From Bdellovibrionales bacterium (GTDB lineage Bacteria > Bdellovibrionota > UBA1018), in NCBI GenBank assembly GCA_947380295.1, contig CANCQK010000019.1, positions 1-53,547 on the forward strand: a stretch of DNA of 53,547 nt, written 5' to 3'. This document shows positions 8,714 through 17,963 of this stretch, in pieces. Both the position numbers and the translations under genes were made by a program. Position 1 is the first letter of the stretch; every line of letters starts with the position of its first letter. The notes under the pieces were generated by a model. The model made no database searches. It worked only from the letters and a program-made list of their open reading frames with translations, and was not told the DNA's origin.

Positions 8714-9787
8714 ATGAAGAACCGAAAGAGTCACTCCAATTTTAAAGGAAATAAACTTTTAACTATTCTAATTGGACTAACGCTTTTAGCTAGCGCAGGG
8801 CTCGGATCAAATTTTTATTTATCTCTGAAAAATCCGTTCATTATAGATTCACAGCTCGAAAAAATGGAAGCCCGCATTATCGCGACTGATCACGAGTCTT
8901 CCACTGCACTTTTTTACTTCATCCTGAACTTGCCAAAAAACTTTAATCATCAGCCTGTCCAATTCCAGATCTCTTACAAAAAGGGGCCACCGAATCACTT
9001 CATCTCTCAAATCGAAACCCAATTAGCCCCCGATATCGGCCTCACTTTTGAAGGCCCTAAGACCCCTTCTCCCACCGTCGCTCGAGGCGAAATCCGTCCG
9101 TGCCTGACTGAATCTCAAAGCTGGAACTGTCTGGCGCTACGCCAATCCCTTTTTGAACGATGGGTCTCAGAGCCCTCACCTTCAGCCCACCTCTGGCATG
9201 CAAGCTGGTTTCAGATCGACGACCCGACCCTGCCCACCGAGGAGCAAACCCAGGGGGTTCACCTTCGAGCCGATCTCGAGCAAGAAATACTCGACCAATT
9301 TATCGTGATCCAACCGAGCGGGACGCAACAAGTCATCCGACTGAAAAGGCCACGCTCACCCTCAGGAGAATTAGCTTATGAGCTCACCTCCCGTGTCATT
9401 GCGTCAATCCGGGTCTATCCTGACCTGACTGCTGGACGCGAACTGGTCAGCCGACACCTCGAAGAAGTTCGGTTAGTGGCTATCAAAAACGAGGCTGACA
9501 CAGCCCGTCGTAGTGAACGTCTGAACGATGCCCAGCTGCTCCTGATCTCCAAAATCTCCGTTGATCCCAGTAATCTGGACTCCTATTTTCATCTTGCCGG
9601 GACCTCTACTTGGATGCCCGAAGCAAAAATGGCTCAACACAATCTCGAATCGGCGTACCTCTACGCTCGCGATATCGCACCGTTAGACCCCAGAACCTCT
9701 CAAATTCAAGCTTTTTGGCTCACAGCATCAAGCCCACCTAGGACTCAATCGCCGGCTCTAGGAGTGCCAAACGACAATCGGCTTTAG
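8714..9787 (+). CDS. Membrane-anchored protein of unknown function
   Basis: 357 residues. ATG at 8714 is preceded by GAGGA. One N-terminal membrane helix (LLTILIGLTLLASAGLGSNF, about residues 15-35) leaves the rest in the periplasm. The soluble part has a beta-rich first half (FYFILNLP, VQFQISYKKG) and an alpha-helical second half containing ARRSERLNDAQLLLISKI and DPSNLDSYFHLAG, which reads like one or two tetratricopeptide-like helices. It starts a run of genes on the plus strand, followed after 46 bases by four lipoprotein genes, so a role in assembling or anchoring that surface set is plausible but inferred. The 151-bp AT-rich gap upstream separates it from the divergent protease operon and should hold both promoters. 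Confidence 0.75.
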   Translation: MKNRKSHSNFKGNKLLTILIGLTLLASAGLGSNFYLSLKNPFIIDSQLEKMEARIIATDHESSTALFYFILNLPKNFNHQPVQFQISYKKGPPNHFISQIETQLAPDIGLTFEGPKTPSPTVARGEIRPCLTESQSWNCLALRQSLFERWVSEPSPSAHLWHASWFQIDDPTLPTEEQTQGVHLRADLEQEILDQFIVIQPSGTQQVIRLKRPRSPSGELAYELTSRVIASIRVYPDLTAGRELVSRHLEEVRLVAIKNEADTARRSERLNDAQLLLISKISVDPSNLDSYFHLAGTSTWMPEAKMAQHNLESAYLYARDIAPLDPRTSQIQAFWLTASSPPRTQSPALGVPNDNRL

Positions 9788-9833
9788 AATCTTGTCACTT
9801 TTCCGATCAGTCAGAGAGGGAGAGTGAAGCATC

Positions 9834-11000
9834 GTGAATCATGTCACTTTTAAGAAATTTTTAAATCGCCGGAATTCATCTGTCACGGCAGACCTAACTT
9901 CACTACTCATGGCTAGCTTCCTCGCCAGCGCATGCATTCAACCTGGGAACGTAGCGACGAGTACAACTCCCAGCACTGCATCAAAGTCTTCGAGCAGTTC
10001 GTCTGCGCTAGTAGGGCCTATGGCAGTCAAATTTTTTCTTAACACCGACGGCACCTACGGTAGCTTTGATTCGCCGCCAACAGGAGGCACTTCAGCCGGC
10101 GCCCTAGTCAGCGGTCAACCTCGCTTAGGTTGGCAAGCGATGCGGGTTTTTAGCCCATCGGGGGGTCTAGCCACCGGCGGAAGCAGCATCGGTTCGAGAC
10201 AATATGATTCAAATGGGGCAGTGACCAGTTCACAAGGCTGGCCCACATGGCTCACCTCTTTCGACATTGGAATCAGTGGTGCGAACAACACCAATGCCCC
10301 CGCACCTGCTTGTGCGCGCTTTGCAACCCCGTCCGAGGCTACAACAACTAATTGCAAACTCGGGGCTGCCGCTTCTTCTCCAACCAATTGTGGTGCCCCT
10401 CAGGGTCAATTTCGAGTGAGCGAGGCAGACTGCATGCTCACGACAGGATCAGCCACCGCTTTGGGAACAGGAGGAATGGGTGATGGAGTTTATATTCGCG
10501 CACAGTTTAATCGAGGCACAGGGGGACTCGGCCCTAATGAGAATGTCCTCATGGTGGTCGAATACTTAGCAAGCTCTCTGAATCCAGCGCCTAGAAATCC
10601 GACTTTGTGTTTTGGAGCAGATCAGCAGTTCAAGCCAGAAAACTGTGCTGACTTTACTTGGAAGGTATTTTTAAAACATCAACTGAATGAAAATACAAGT
10701 AGCATTACCCTACAACCCTTTTTCATGCTCATTCCTCCCATGATCAATTCGGTTTTGGGTGCAGCTCAAAACAACACCTCAACCGCAGGGGTCAATCCAA
10801 CTGCTCGACAGGTCATTTTACCACTCGCCTCAGATACAAATCTATCAGTAGTCCAACTCACTCGTGTTCAGTCTTACCCAATCAACTCCACCGATCTGGG
10901 TACCTATTGCACGCCATCTGGAGCAGTACCTGCCGGTGGAGCTAATACACCTCTTTGTGATGGAGTCGTTTTTTATTCAATCACGTTTTATCGAATTTAA
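9834..11000 (+). CDS. Lipoprotein of unknown function, first of four
   Basis: 388 residues from GTG at 9834, preceded by GAGAGGGAGAG. The N-terminus carries a lipoprotein signal ending LASAC (Cys34), slightly off the classical lipobox, then a Thr/Ser-rich tether. The body is rich in Gly, Asn, Ser and Thr with scattered Cys pairs and a beta-sandwich look. The stretches GVYIRAQFNRG..LGPNENVLMVVEY and QVILPLASDTNLSVVQLTRV resemble the C-terminal domain of the next gene's product (GVYIDLDRTQLNPNENLLLNV; QILIPLSLDPTADRIRIERV), so the two share a domain. Only 12 bases separate them. Probably an outer-membrane surface lipoprotein; no family recognised. Confidence 0.8.
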   Translation: MNHVTFKKFLNRRNSSVTADLTSLLMASFLASACIQPGNVATSTTPSTASKSSSSSSALVGPMAVKFFLNTDGTYGSFDSPPTGGTSAGALVSGQPRLGWQAMRVFSPSGGLATGGSSIGSRQYDSNGAVTSSQGWPTWLTSFDIGISGANNTNAPAPACARFATPSEATTTNCKLGAAASSPTNCGAPQGQFRVSEADCMLTTGSATALGTGGMGDGVYIRAQFNRGTGGLGPNENVLMVVEYLASSLNPAPRNPTLCFGADQQFKPENCADFTWKVFLKHQLNENTSSITLQPFFMLIPPMINSVLGAAQNNTSTAGVNPTARQVILPLASDTNLSVVQLTRVQSYPINSTDLGTYCTPSGAVPAGGANTPLCDGVVFYSITFYRI

Positions 11001-11012
11001 TGGAGAAGAGAA

Positions 11013-14000
11013 TTGAACCGTTTTGAGACTCAGAGAAGAATGATCAACCTCAGCATCGGGAGCCTCGGGAAAAAGCTGAGCTACGGGTCTACTCTTGCCT
11101 TTTTATTCAACGCCTGCGCCGGCGATCCCCTCGGAGAAAACGGAAGCAGCAGCTCGTACCTACCCCCGCCACCCTCAGGGACTATCTCCAGCCTGAATGC
11201 CGTCAGAATTCAACTCAATGCCCGCGATTTTTACACCGTAACAGCTCCCAATCCGGACACCAGCTGTCCCGGTGACACATTCAACTATTATCATTTTTTA
11301 AATGCTAACTCGGGATCATCGACATCAAACTGGACCCCTCAACTCCTTGCGGCCTCCACTAACAACCCGAATCAAACTTTGCGACCTTCATTTCTCAAGA
11401 ATGTTTCGGTCGATCTCACGGATGCCAGCTCCTACTCACCCCTGAATCAATCCAGAGACTGCTCCTATACAGCAAGCTATAGCATTGCTCCAGCCTCCAG
11501 CTGCGCTACATTGGATGCAAGTTCGGCAACGGGGACAGATTCGGCCCTCGGCGGAAATCTATTTCTCCTCGGGGGCGTCCAAAACCCCAATAGCTCTAGT
11601 CCCAAGAGTTTTGGACCTACCTGTATTAAAGCGGCGGCTGACCTCAACCTGCCTTGCAACCCATTTTTACTTTCTGTGAACTTAAACTCGCTGCCTGCCA
11701 CTGCTGCAGGGAGCTCTCAGGCTCCAGGTTTATTGCCCACTCCGGTTCCGAGCGTTCCAATTTCAATCTGGAATAATTTAGCAGGCTACCTCAATCCGGC
11801 GTCCTCCAGTTCAACTCGTTACCCTCCCATTTCGAGTACTAACGGATCGCTCCCTCAAGGCTTAGCCGGGGCTGCATCGGCCTACAGTCGAGGGACTAAA
11901 CAGATTTCTATTTTCGGAGGAGCCTCCTTCTCGAGTAACACAGGGACTAACACGACCTACTCCACTACCTCGGACACCTGGACTCTGGATACAACCACCG
12001 GGAGATGGACTACAAACAGTGCTCTTCCGAATGTTTCATCTGACCTGACTCGTTCACTCGATCAAAATCCTGCAACCCAAGTCCCGATGAATGGTACCAA
12101 GATTGACCAGGGACGGACTTTGTTTGGCATGACAGCCGCTGCGGGCATGGCTATCTCCTCTCTGGGAAATTCATCGGGTGAGGTCGGCATCAGTCACCCT
12201 GTGATACTGGGACCGAGTGGCCTTGCTAACTATTCTCCACCTAATAGTCCTGTCGACACCACTGAGAGGATCCTAATCACAGGCGGAATTTGCAACGAAT
12301 CGACTCGAAAAATTTGCACCAGCACTCTAAGGTTCAATCCTACCTACGGTCCTGAATCTATCGATGCCTACTTTGGAAATCCAAATTACCAAAAAATCTA
12401 CTCGAACTCTCCATCTGCTGCTGACCAGTGGATTGACAGCTATCACACTCAAGTCATTTCCAATCTTTTCTCAGAGAGCGGAAAATTCCCATCCCAGCTG
12501 AGCCCCTACTTTTCGCAGCCCAGTCCATCCCCCTCTCCGCTCCTAGACAACACCCAATTTGGTTTTGGAACGTTTGCTTTTGGACTGGTTGGCTTAATGA
12601 ACGCGTCACCCGCAACTCCTCCAAGCGGGTGGCCAGTCCACGGGGATTTTGCAAATTCAAACCCTGTCCCAACTACAGGCCCAAACACCCCCGGCGCAGG
12701 ATACCTGCTGTCGGCTGGCGGATTTCATGGACTGCCCGATGCGCCCGTCGTAAGAAATTCGCCCAATCCCAACGCCACTGCTCTAAGCTTGGGGTGCAAC
12801 GCAACTCCTCCCACCGGACTGAGCGCTCAGAACGAATGCGGTGGGCTTGCGCTCTTCCTCAAATGGCACACTAATTCTGCCACTGACGGGACTGCTTCAG
12901 AAATATCTGCATCCAATTTCATTTCACTTTCTAATCTAAACAATTCAAGTGCAACCCAAGTGACCCCGGGCCGCTGGGTCAATTTTCTAGATGGGAAGGT
13001 GGGAACTATTCCCACCCCCTCACAAATCACACCTTGGTTTGGAGCAGGAGTCCTCTTAAAAGGAATTGATTTGGAACACTCAAAATCCCAAGAAGACAAT
13101 GAAGTGGTGTATTTCGGTGGCTCAAGCTGCAGTAACTTTCTCACAAATAATCCTTCGAGTGGCTGCACATGGAATTCTGCCACGATCGCTAATCCAGGAC
13201 GATACTGGAGATTCGGGCCAAATCCGGCAGCTTCATTCTCTGCAAAGAATCTAGATCCCCTCAATCCTCCTGCTCCTCCTGCAACAATCCCCACTCCTAG
13301 CTCGATCCCCTGGACTAATCCACCGACCAGCGCGGGCATGGCAGCCGCCCGTGGCACAGATCCAAGCGGAAACCCAATCATCGTTGCCTGGGGAGGGATG
13401 ACCTCAAGCGGAACCCCAGATTCTACAGGAGATATTTACTACCTCTTCAATAACGCAGGAACACCGACGTGGGGCAAAGACAATTCACATGGAACCGGGA
13501 CAAAACCGCCGTCATTGACTCAGGCTTCCCTTGTATTTAGCCATGTCACCGGAGCTTTTTATCTTTTTGGCGGATACAATTCTTCAAGCAATGGAGCTTT
13601 TGGAGTGATTGGAGCTACCGCTGATACCTGGAAACTCAGCTTCAACGGCGCCCCAGGCTGCGGAAGATCGACCAGCGCAAGCTGTTCGTTTACTTGGACA
13701 AAACTCACACCCTCCTGCTACCCAGCCACATCCGCTTATTGCGGATCCACAGGCCGTCCTGCAGCTCGATGGGGGCACCAAGCTGTCGAGGTGAATTACC
13801 ACTATTTCAATGCTCCCTATGAACCCAAATGTGACTCCTCTTCAACCCCTTGTTCATTTGGAATTTTCATGGAGGGAGGGCAAACAACGACCGGGACCTC
13901 CACGATCCTGAGCGATCGCTGGATGTTTGATCCCACAGCAAATGCCGGTCAAGGGCATTGGCAATGGATGGGAGAACTTCCTCCTCGATCATTAGCAGCG

Positions 14001-15785
14001 ATGACTCAAATTGAGTACAAGACTCGATCGGGATCCACTAACCATTTGGCACTTCTTTTCGGAGGCGAAACAGGGCTTCAGGACTCATCCCAATTTCTAG
14101 CTTCAAACTTCTTCGTTCCGCCTACTTTAGGCGACACTTGGATGTTTAACTTTGGAGGACCGGGGCAATCCCCATCTTGGAATCGAGTCCAACTCTTAGG
14201 ATCTCGCTATAGCAACTTGTATACACTCGGAGCAGGAACCGACCAAGCCACCAGCCGAGCAGCTTCGCTCATCAGTGATCCTACGAGCCAAATCTTATCT
14301 CCCCCACCCCTTGCAGGAGCAGTCATGGTGACTCGCACCCATACGAGAGCGGGAGTAGGATCAACTCAGGCCTCAACTCCACTGGCACTCCCTGAGATTT
14401 TTTTATTCGGCGGGAGAAATAAGGAAGGAAAATTCCAGCCACTCAGTCGGGTTTACAAATTTTGCGCAGGGAGTACCGGTGAAAAACCTTATCCCAACAC
14501 ATTGACTGGCACATCAGTTCCTCTGCCTGACGACGCAAGCTGCGATGCCTACGACCCGGTCACCAATCCAGGATCACCCAATCCACAATCTGGGTATGTC
14601 GGTCGGTGGATTTTCAAAAATCCAAATACAAGCATGATCGAAGTCCCAGTCTCTACCCCGCCCATCGAGATGAGCACTGACCAAGTCGCTAGCTATCTAG
14701 GAGCCGCCACTTATGATTCAAATCATGATCGGATTGTACTTTACGGTGGGTTGACGCCGTCTCCCGTTCCGAGCACCGCAGGAGCACCTTCCTTCAGTGA
14801 TTTCAGTCGGCGCTCAGTCACCGCCTCCCCCATGAACGTGAGTGGTTCAGATGGAGGCATTTTCGAATACACACCTCCTTCAAAGGTAAATCCTAGTTTC
14901 GTCGAAGCGAACAACGGAAGCTGGGCTTTCATCCCAGCATGCAGTAGCAGCCTCAAACCTGAAGGACGTTATGGTCACGGCCTATCCTACGACCCGATCA
15001 AAAACCAACTCGTGCTCAGCGGTGGTTTTCGCCAAAACGGCTCACTGATCACCGAATCCATCAGTCCGAACGGCGGCGGAACACCTTACTCGCTCCCTGA
15101 AATTTGGACTGCAACCCGCATCGATACCGATCCTGACCCCGTGTCGGGGGGCTTCGGAACGGTTTTCCCTTGTTACTCCTGGACCCGCATCATGACTTAC
15201 GGAAATGCCCCCACTTCAGCCCCAGTTTCAGCTCAAACACCCGCAACTTCTGCGCCACCCAACTCAGGATTTGCTCTCGGAGTGATGCATGTCATTCCGA
15301 CTGTCGGCTATAATACGGGCTATTATACCTTGAATGGGCCGGCCTGTGGAGACAGTCAAGGTGTTCAGTCTGTCGGCGGAGTCTATATTGATTTAGATCG
15401 CACACAACTCAACCCCAATGAGAATTTACTCCTCAACGTCACACTCCTCCCTCTCGGACCCAGCAACGTAGACCCCGTTGGAGATTCGATTGAGGCCTCT
15501 GAGAGCGCTCAATTCAGGGTCAATCTAGTCCGCACCAGTGACACTTTCGATCACCTCCAGAGGGCTCCTCAGCCCAGGGCGGTGCTCTACTCAGATCCAT
15601 CGAGCTATCCGGTTTTAGCCTACGACTTAGCTATTTTAGCGCCGCCCACAGGTCAGGTCCGACAAGAACAAATCTTAATCCCCCTCTCCCTCGATCCAAC
15701 TGCGGACCGAATTCGAATCGAGCGGGTTGCAGGGAGTGGAATCATTCTAGACGCTCATTTAGTGAGGTTAAACCCTAACCCTTGA
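11013..15785 (+). CDS. Giant lipoprotein with kelch-like beta-propeller repeats
   Basis: 1,590 residues from a TTG at 11013, with GGAGAAGAG in front. The N-terminal signal ends LFNAC (Cys35), a relaxed lipobox, followed by a Ser/Pro tether. At least eleven hydrophobic-GG motifs of kelch type occur, near residues 300, 424, 567, 699, 792, 851, 953, 1015, 1131, 1242 and 1335 (for example ISIFGGAS, FYLFGGYN, ALLFGGET, IFLFGGRN). Several are followed by DTWxL/DxWMF strands, the usual kelch layout. This is enough for two propellers. Many Cys pairs suggest disulfides. The last ~170 residues are a beta domain shared with the preceding lipoprotein. Kelch propellers bind proteins or glycans, so a surface adhesin or scaffold is the reasonable guess. 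Confidence 0.85.
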   Translation: MNRFETQRRMINLSIGSLGKKLSYGSTLAFLFNACAGDPLGENGSSSSYLPPPPSGTISSLNAVRIQLNARDFYTVTAPNPDTSCPGDTFNYYHFLNANSGSSTSNWTPQLLAASTNNPNQTLRPSFLKNVSVDLTDASSYSPLNQSRDCSYTASYSIAPASSCATLDASSATGTDSALGGNLFLLGGVQNPNSSSPKSFGPTCIKAAADLNLPCNPFLLSVNLNSLPATAAGSSQAPGLLPTPVPSVPISIWNNLAGYLNPASSSSTRYPPISSTNGSLPQGLAGAASAYSRGTKQISIFGGASFSSNTGTNTTYSTTSDTWTLDTTTGRWTTNSALPNVSSDLTRSLDQNPATQVPMNGTKIDQGRTLFGMTAAAGMAISSLGNSSGEVGISHPVILGPSGLANYSPPNSPVDTTERILITGGICNESTRKICTSTLRFNPTYGPESIDAYFGNPNYQKIYSNSPSAADQWIDSYHTQVISNLFSESGKFPSQLSPYFSQPSPSPSPLLDNTQFGFGTFAFGLVGLMNASPATPPSGWPVHGDFANSNPVPTTGPNTPGAGYLLSAGGFHGLPDAPVVRNSPNPNATALSLGCNATPPTGLSAQNECGGLALFLKWHTNSATDGTASEISASNFISLSNLNNSSATQVTPGRWVNFLDGKVGTIPTPSQITPWFGAGVLLKGIDLEHSKSQEDNEVVYFGGSSCSNFLTNNPSSGCTWNSATIANPGRYWRFGPNPAASFSAKNLDPLNPPAPPATIPTPSSIPWTNPPTSAGMAAARGTDPSGNPIIVAWGGMTSSGTPDSTGDIYYLFNNAGTPTWGKDNSHGTGTKPPSLTQASLVFSHVTGAFYLFGGYNSSSNGAFGVIGATADTWKLSFNGAPGCGRSTSASCSFTWTKLTPSCYPATSAYCGSTGRPAARWGHQAVEVNYHYFNAPYEPKCDSSSTPCSFGIFMEGGQTTTGTSTILSDRWMFDPTANAGQGHWQWMGELPPRSLAAMTQIEYKTRSGSTNHLALLFGGETGLQDSSQFLASNFFVPPTLGDTWMFNFGGPGQSPSWNRVQLLGSRYSNLYTLGAGTDQATSRAASLISDPTSQILSPPPLAGAVMVTRTHTRAGVGSTQASTPLALPEIFLFGGRNKEGKFQPLSRVYKFCAGSTGEKPYPNTLTGTSVPLPDDASCDAYDPVTNPGSPNPQSGYVGRWIFKNPNTSMIEVPVSTPPIEMSTDQVASYLGAATYDSNHDRIVLYGGLTPSPVPSTAGAPSFSDFSRRSVTASPMNVSGSDGGIFEYTPPSKVNPSFVEANNGSWAFIPACSSSLKPEGRYGHGLSYDPIKNQLVLSGGFRQNGSLITESISPNGGGTPYSLPEIWTATRIDTDPDPVSGGFGTVFPCYSWTRIMTYGNAPTSAPVSAQTPATSAPPNSGFALGVMHVIPTVGYNTGYYTLNGPACGDSQGVQSVGGVYIDLDRTQLNPNENLLLNVTLLPLGPSNVDPVGDSIEASESAQFRVNLVRTSDTFDHLQRAPQPRAVLYSDPSSYPVLAYDLAILAPPTGQVRQEQILIPLSLDPTADRIRIERVAGSGIILDAHLVRLNPNP

Positions 15786-15911
15786 TGGAGGTGACGAACT
15801 TTTAGGCAGTGTCTAATTGCTAAACAGCAAGACGATTACGAAAACCGCTTTTTAGCTCTGAAATCGAATATAAGCCACTGCCAGTGATTTAGCCAAAAGT
15901 CGTATTGAAGT

Positions 15912-17933
15912 ATGAAAATTGCATCACCTATCAATATTAATATGGTTTATTTAAATAACCCGAGTAGTTCAGAGAAACTAACTCTTGGGCACTCTGCCCG
16001 AGTCCCTTCTATTTTGATTTGCTTGGCACTTTCAGGTTGTTCGAATCTTTTCAATAGTTTCAATAGCAAGACCGGGATCAACACAGGGGACATTCCAGCC
16101 ACTCTTTCTAGTTCGCTCCCTGCTTCCTTTCAAATCACTCGCGTCAATCAAACCCTCATCTCACCTTCACAAAATTTGGATGTCCTAGGGGACGGTTCCG
16201 GAACCCTGGGAAGCCTCTGCGCAGTGACAGATAACCGCGACCCCAATGCTACGACTGGAAATAGCCCGTGCTGGTGTAGTTTTGATTTTTCTACGCCTAC
16301 TTTAGACAATTCAAATCGAAAAACCCCTGTCAGCTACCATGAAAATAACTTAGCCAGATGTGAGTACTACACCTCCATCCCATTTGGGGTTGCTACTTTT
16401 AAAGTTTCTATTGTCGTCGTTAAAAATGGAAGCATTACGCAAAACAGTAATATTGCCACATTTAGTTTCAGCGGAACTCCAGCATTAGACCCCAAACTGC
16501 CTAGTACTTACGCCCAAGTCAAACGGCACCTCTGCCGAGGCTTAGTAAGCGTCCCCAATCTATTTGATTCATCGATCATCGACCCAGACCAATCAGAGAC
16601 CCCTTATTACACTTACCCGCTCGATTACTACACGACCAACCTGGCCTCATCCCTCGCGTACTTCGTCAACAGCGGAGACGCTGCGAATGAGTGCCCCCCC
16701 GTTCCCTATAGCTCAACTGACTCAGATCACTACGTGAACATTGTAAGCAGTTCCTCTTATGGTGGAAGTCAAATCATTGATCCACCCCAGACCGGCACCT
16801 ATGATCGATCTACATTTTATGTGGCAGCCAAAGCCACTGGAGTGTTTGCAATTCCAGTCAACGCAGTAGTTGCCCCTTCTGTCATCTCGGATGACAACGG
16901 TGCTGCAGGGGTTGCCCCCCCCTTGGGATATGGAGCCGCACATACTTCAAATGCATCGGGAGGTGAGAATTGCCCAAGTGATTCAGTCATTCCGACCGAT
17001 TACGAGTGGGTCAAACTCTGGCTTTTTAGAGGTGCTGTCCCTCCTCGCAACTATTTCAAAAGTACTAATTATTTTGCTTCTTTAGTCTGTCACCCCGGAG
17101 ACCAGACCATTACGAACAGTGCTAACCAGACCGTTACAGTTCCGGTCTTCAATGCATGCATGAAAACCTATCCCAACGACAATAACTCGAGGACCCTCAG
17201 CTGGAGCGACGCCGGGAAGATCTCCAATAACTATTTAGCAGATCGGGTCGTTTTCAGTAAAAATTCGTCTAACTCAAACGACTCAGACACCCAATGCATC
17301 CAGCTCAACGCACGCCCATCAGGTAACCCAGTCCAGACTGCTAACGCTGACTCTCCCAATGCATGCACCCTCGGAAATCCCGCTAAACCAGGAGTCGGCT
17401 GCGGGAACACATCGGGTGGTGATGAATGGCTGGCCGTAGTACCCGATCCCACCCAATATACCAGCTCAGCAAATTTAGGGTGCTCTATTTCAACAGTGAA
17501 TACTGGAGGGGTTTCACGACCTGGCGATGATCCACTGCACATCTGCGGAAGTTTAACTGATTTTAGCCGCGGAGGAACTCACGCAACAAGTCCCTCCATC
17601 CCTGTGAGTGAACTCACGACTGAAGATATGGACAACACCCGTCCAAGAACCGATTTTATATTTGTAGTCTCACCTACCTCCATCAGCACTGCGGATATCA
17701 AGGGGGGTAGTAAAACTCAATTCACTCCCGTCCGAGGAACCACCCCAGACATTTGCAGAAGTGGAGTTTCATGTCAGAGTGGTATCGGTAATTATATTGG
17801 ATCTTATGATCTAATAACCAATGACATCAACTTAGCGAACTTATCGGCTGCCGATATCAACCAACAGAATAATCCTAAAATGAACCTTTATCCAATTTGT
17901 GTCGTGAGACCAAAATCAGGATCGAATCCTTAA
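15912..17933 (+). CDS. Cys-rich lipoprotein of unknown function, third of four
   Basis: 673 residues. ATG at 15912 has no clear ribosome site; an in-frame ATG at 15942 is an alternative and both leave the export signal intact. The lipobox is LSGC (Cys43), in ILICLALSGC. The mature protein is Ser/Thr/Asn/Pro-rich and contains many Cys. SPCWCSFDFSTPTLDN followed by GVATFKVSIVV matches KPCSCQFSWVETNPSS and GTRVTVSIN in the next lipoprotein, and YAQVKRHLCRGL matches FANILRYTCFKK there, so the two are paralogues. A 126-bp gap precedes it, longer than the other gaps in the cluster, so it may have its own promoter. No family recognised. Confidence 0.8.
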   Translation: MKIASPININMVYLNNPSSSEKLTLGHSARVPSILICLALSGCSNLFNSFNSKTGINTGDIPATLSSSLPASFQITRVNQTLISPSQNLDVLGDGSGTLGSLCAVTDNRDPNATTGNSPCWCSFDFSTPTLDNSNRKTPVSYHENNLARCEYYTSIPFGVATFKVSIVVVKNGSITQNSNIATFSFSGTPALDPKLPSTYAQVKRHLCRGLVSVPNLFDSSIIDPDQSETPYYTYPLDYYTTNLASSLAYFVNSGDAANECPPVPYSSTDSDHYVNIVSSSSYGGSQIIDPPQTGTYDRSTFYVAAKATGVFAIPVNAVVAPSVISDDNGAAGVAPPLGYGAAHTSNASGGENCPSDSVIPTDYEWVKLWLFRGAVPPRNYFKSTNYFASLVCHPGDQTITNSANQTVTVPVFNACMKTYPNDNNSRTLSWSDAGKISNNYLADRVVFSKNSSNSNDSDTQCIQLNARPSGNPVQTANADSPNACTLGNPAKPGVGCGNTSGGDEWLAVVPDPTQYTSSANLGCSISTVNTGGVSRPGDDPLHICGSLTDFSRGGTHATSPSIPVSELTTEDMDNTRPRTDFIFVVSPTSISTADIKGGSKTQFTPVRGTTPDICRSGVSCQSGIGNYIGSYDLITNDINLANLSAADINQQNNPKMNLYPICVVRPKSGSNP

Positions 17934-17963
17934 ACGAATGAGACCAGAACGGAGGTGAACCCA

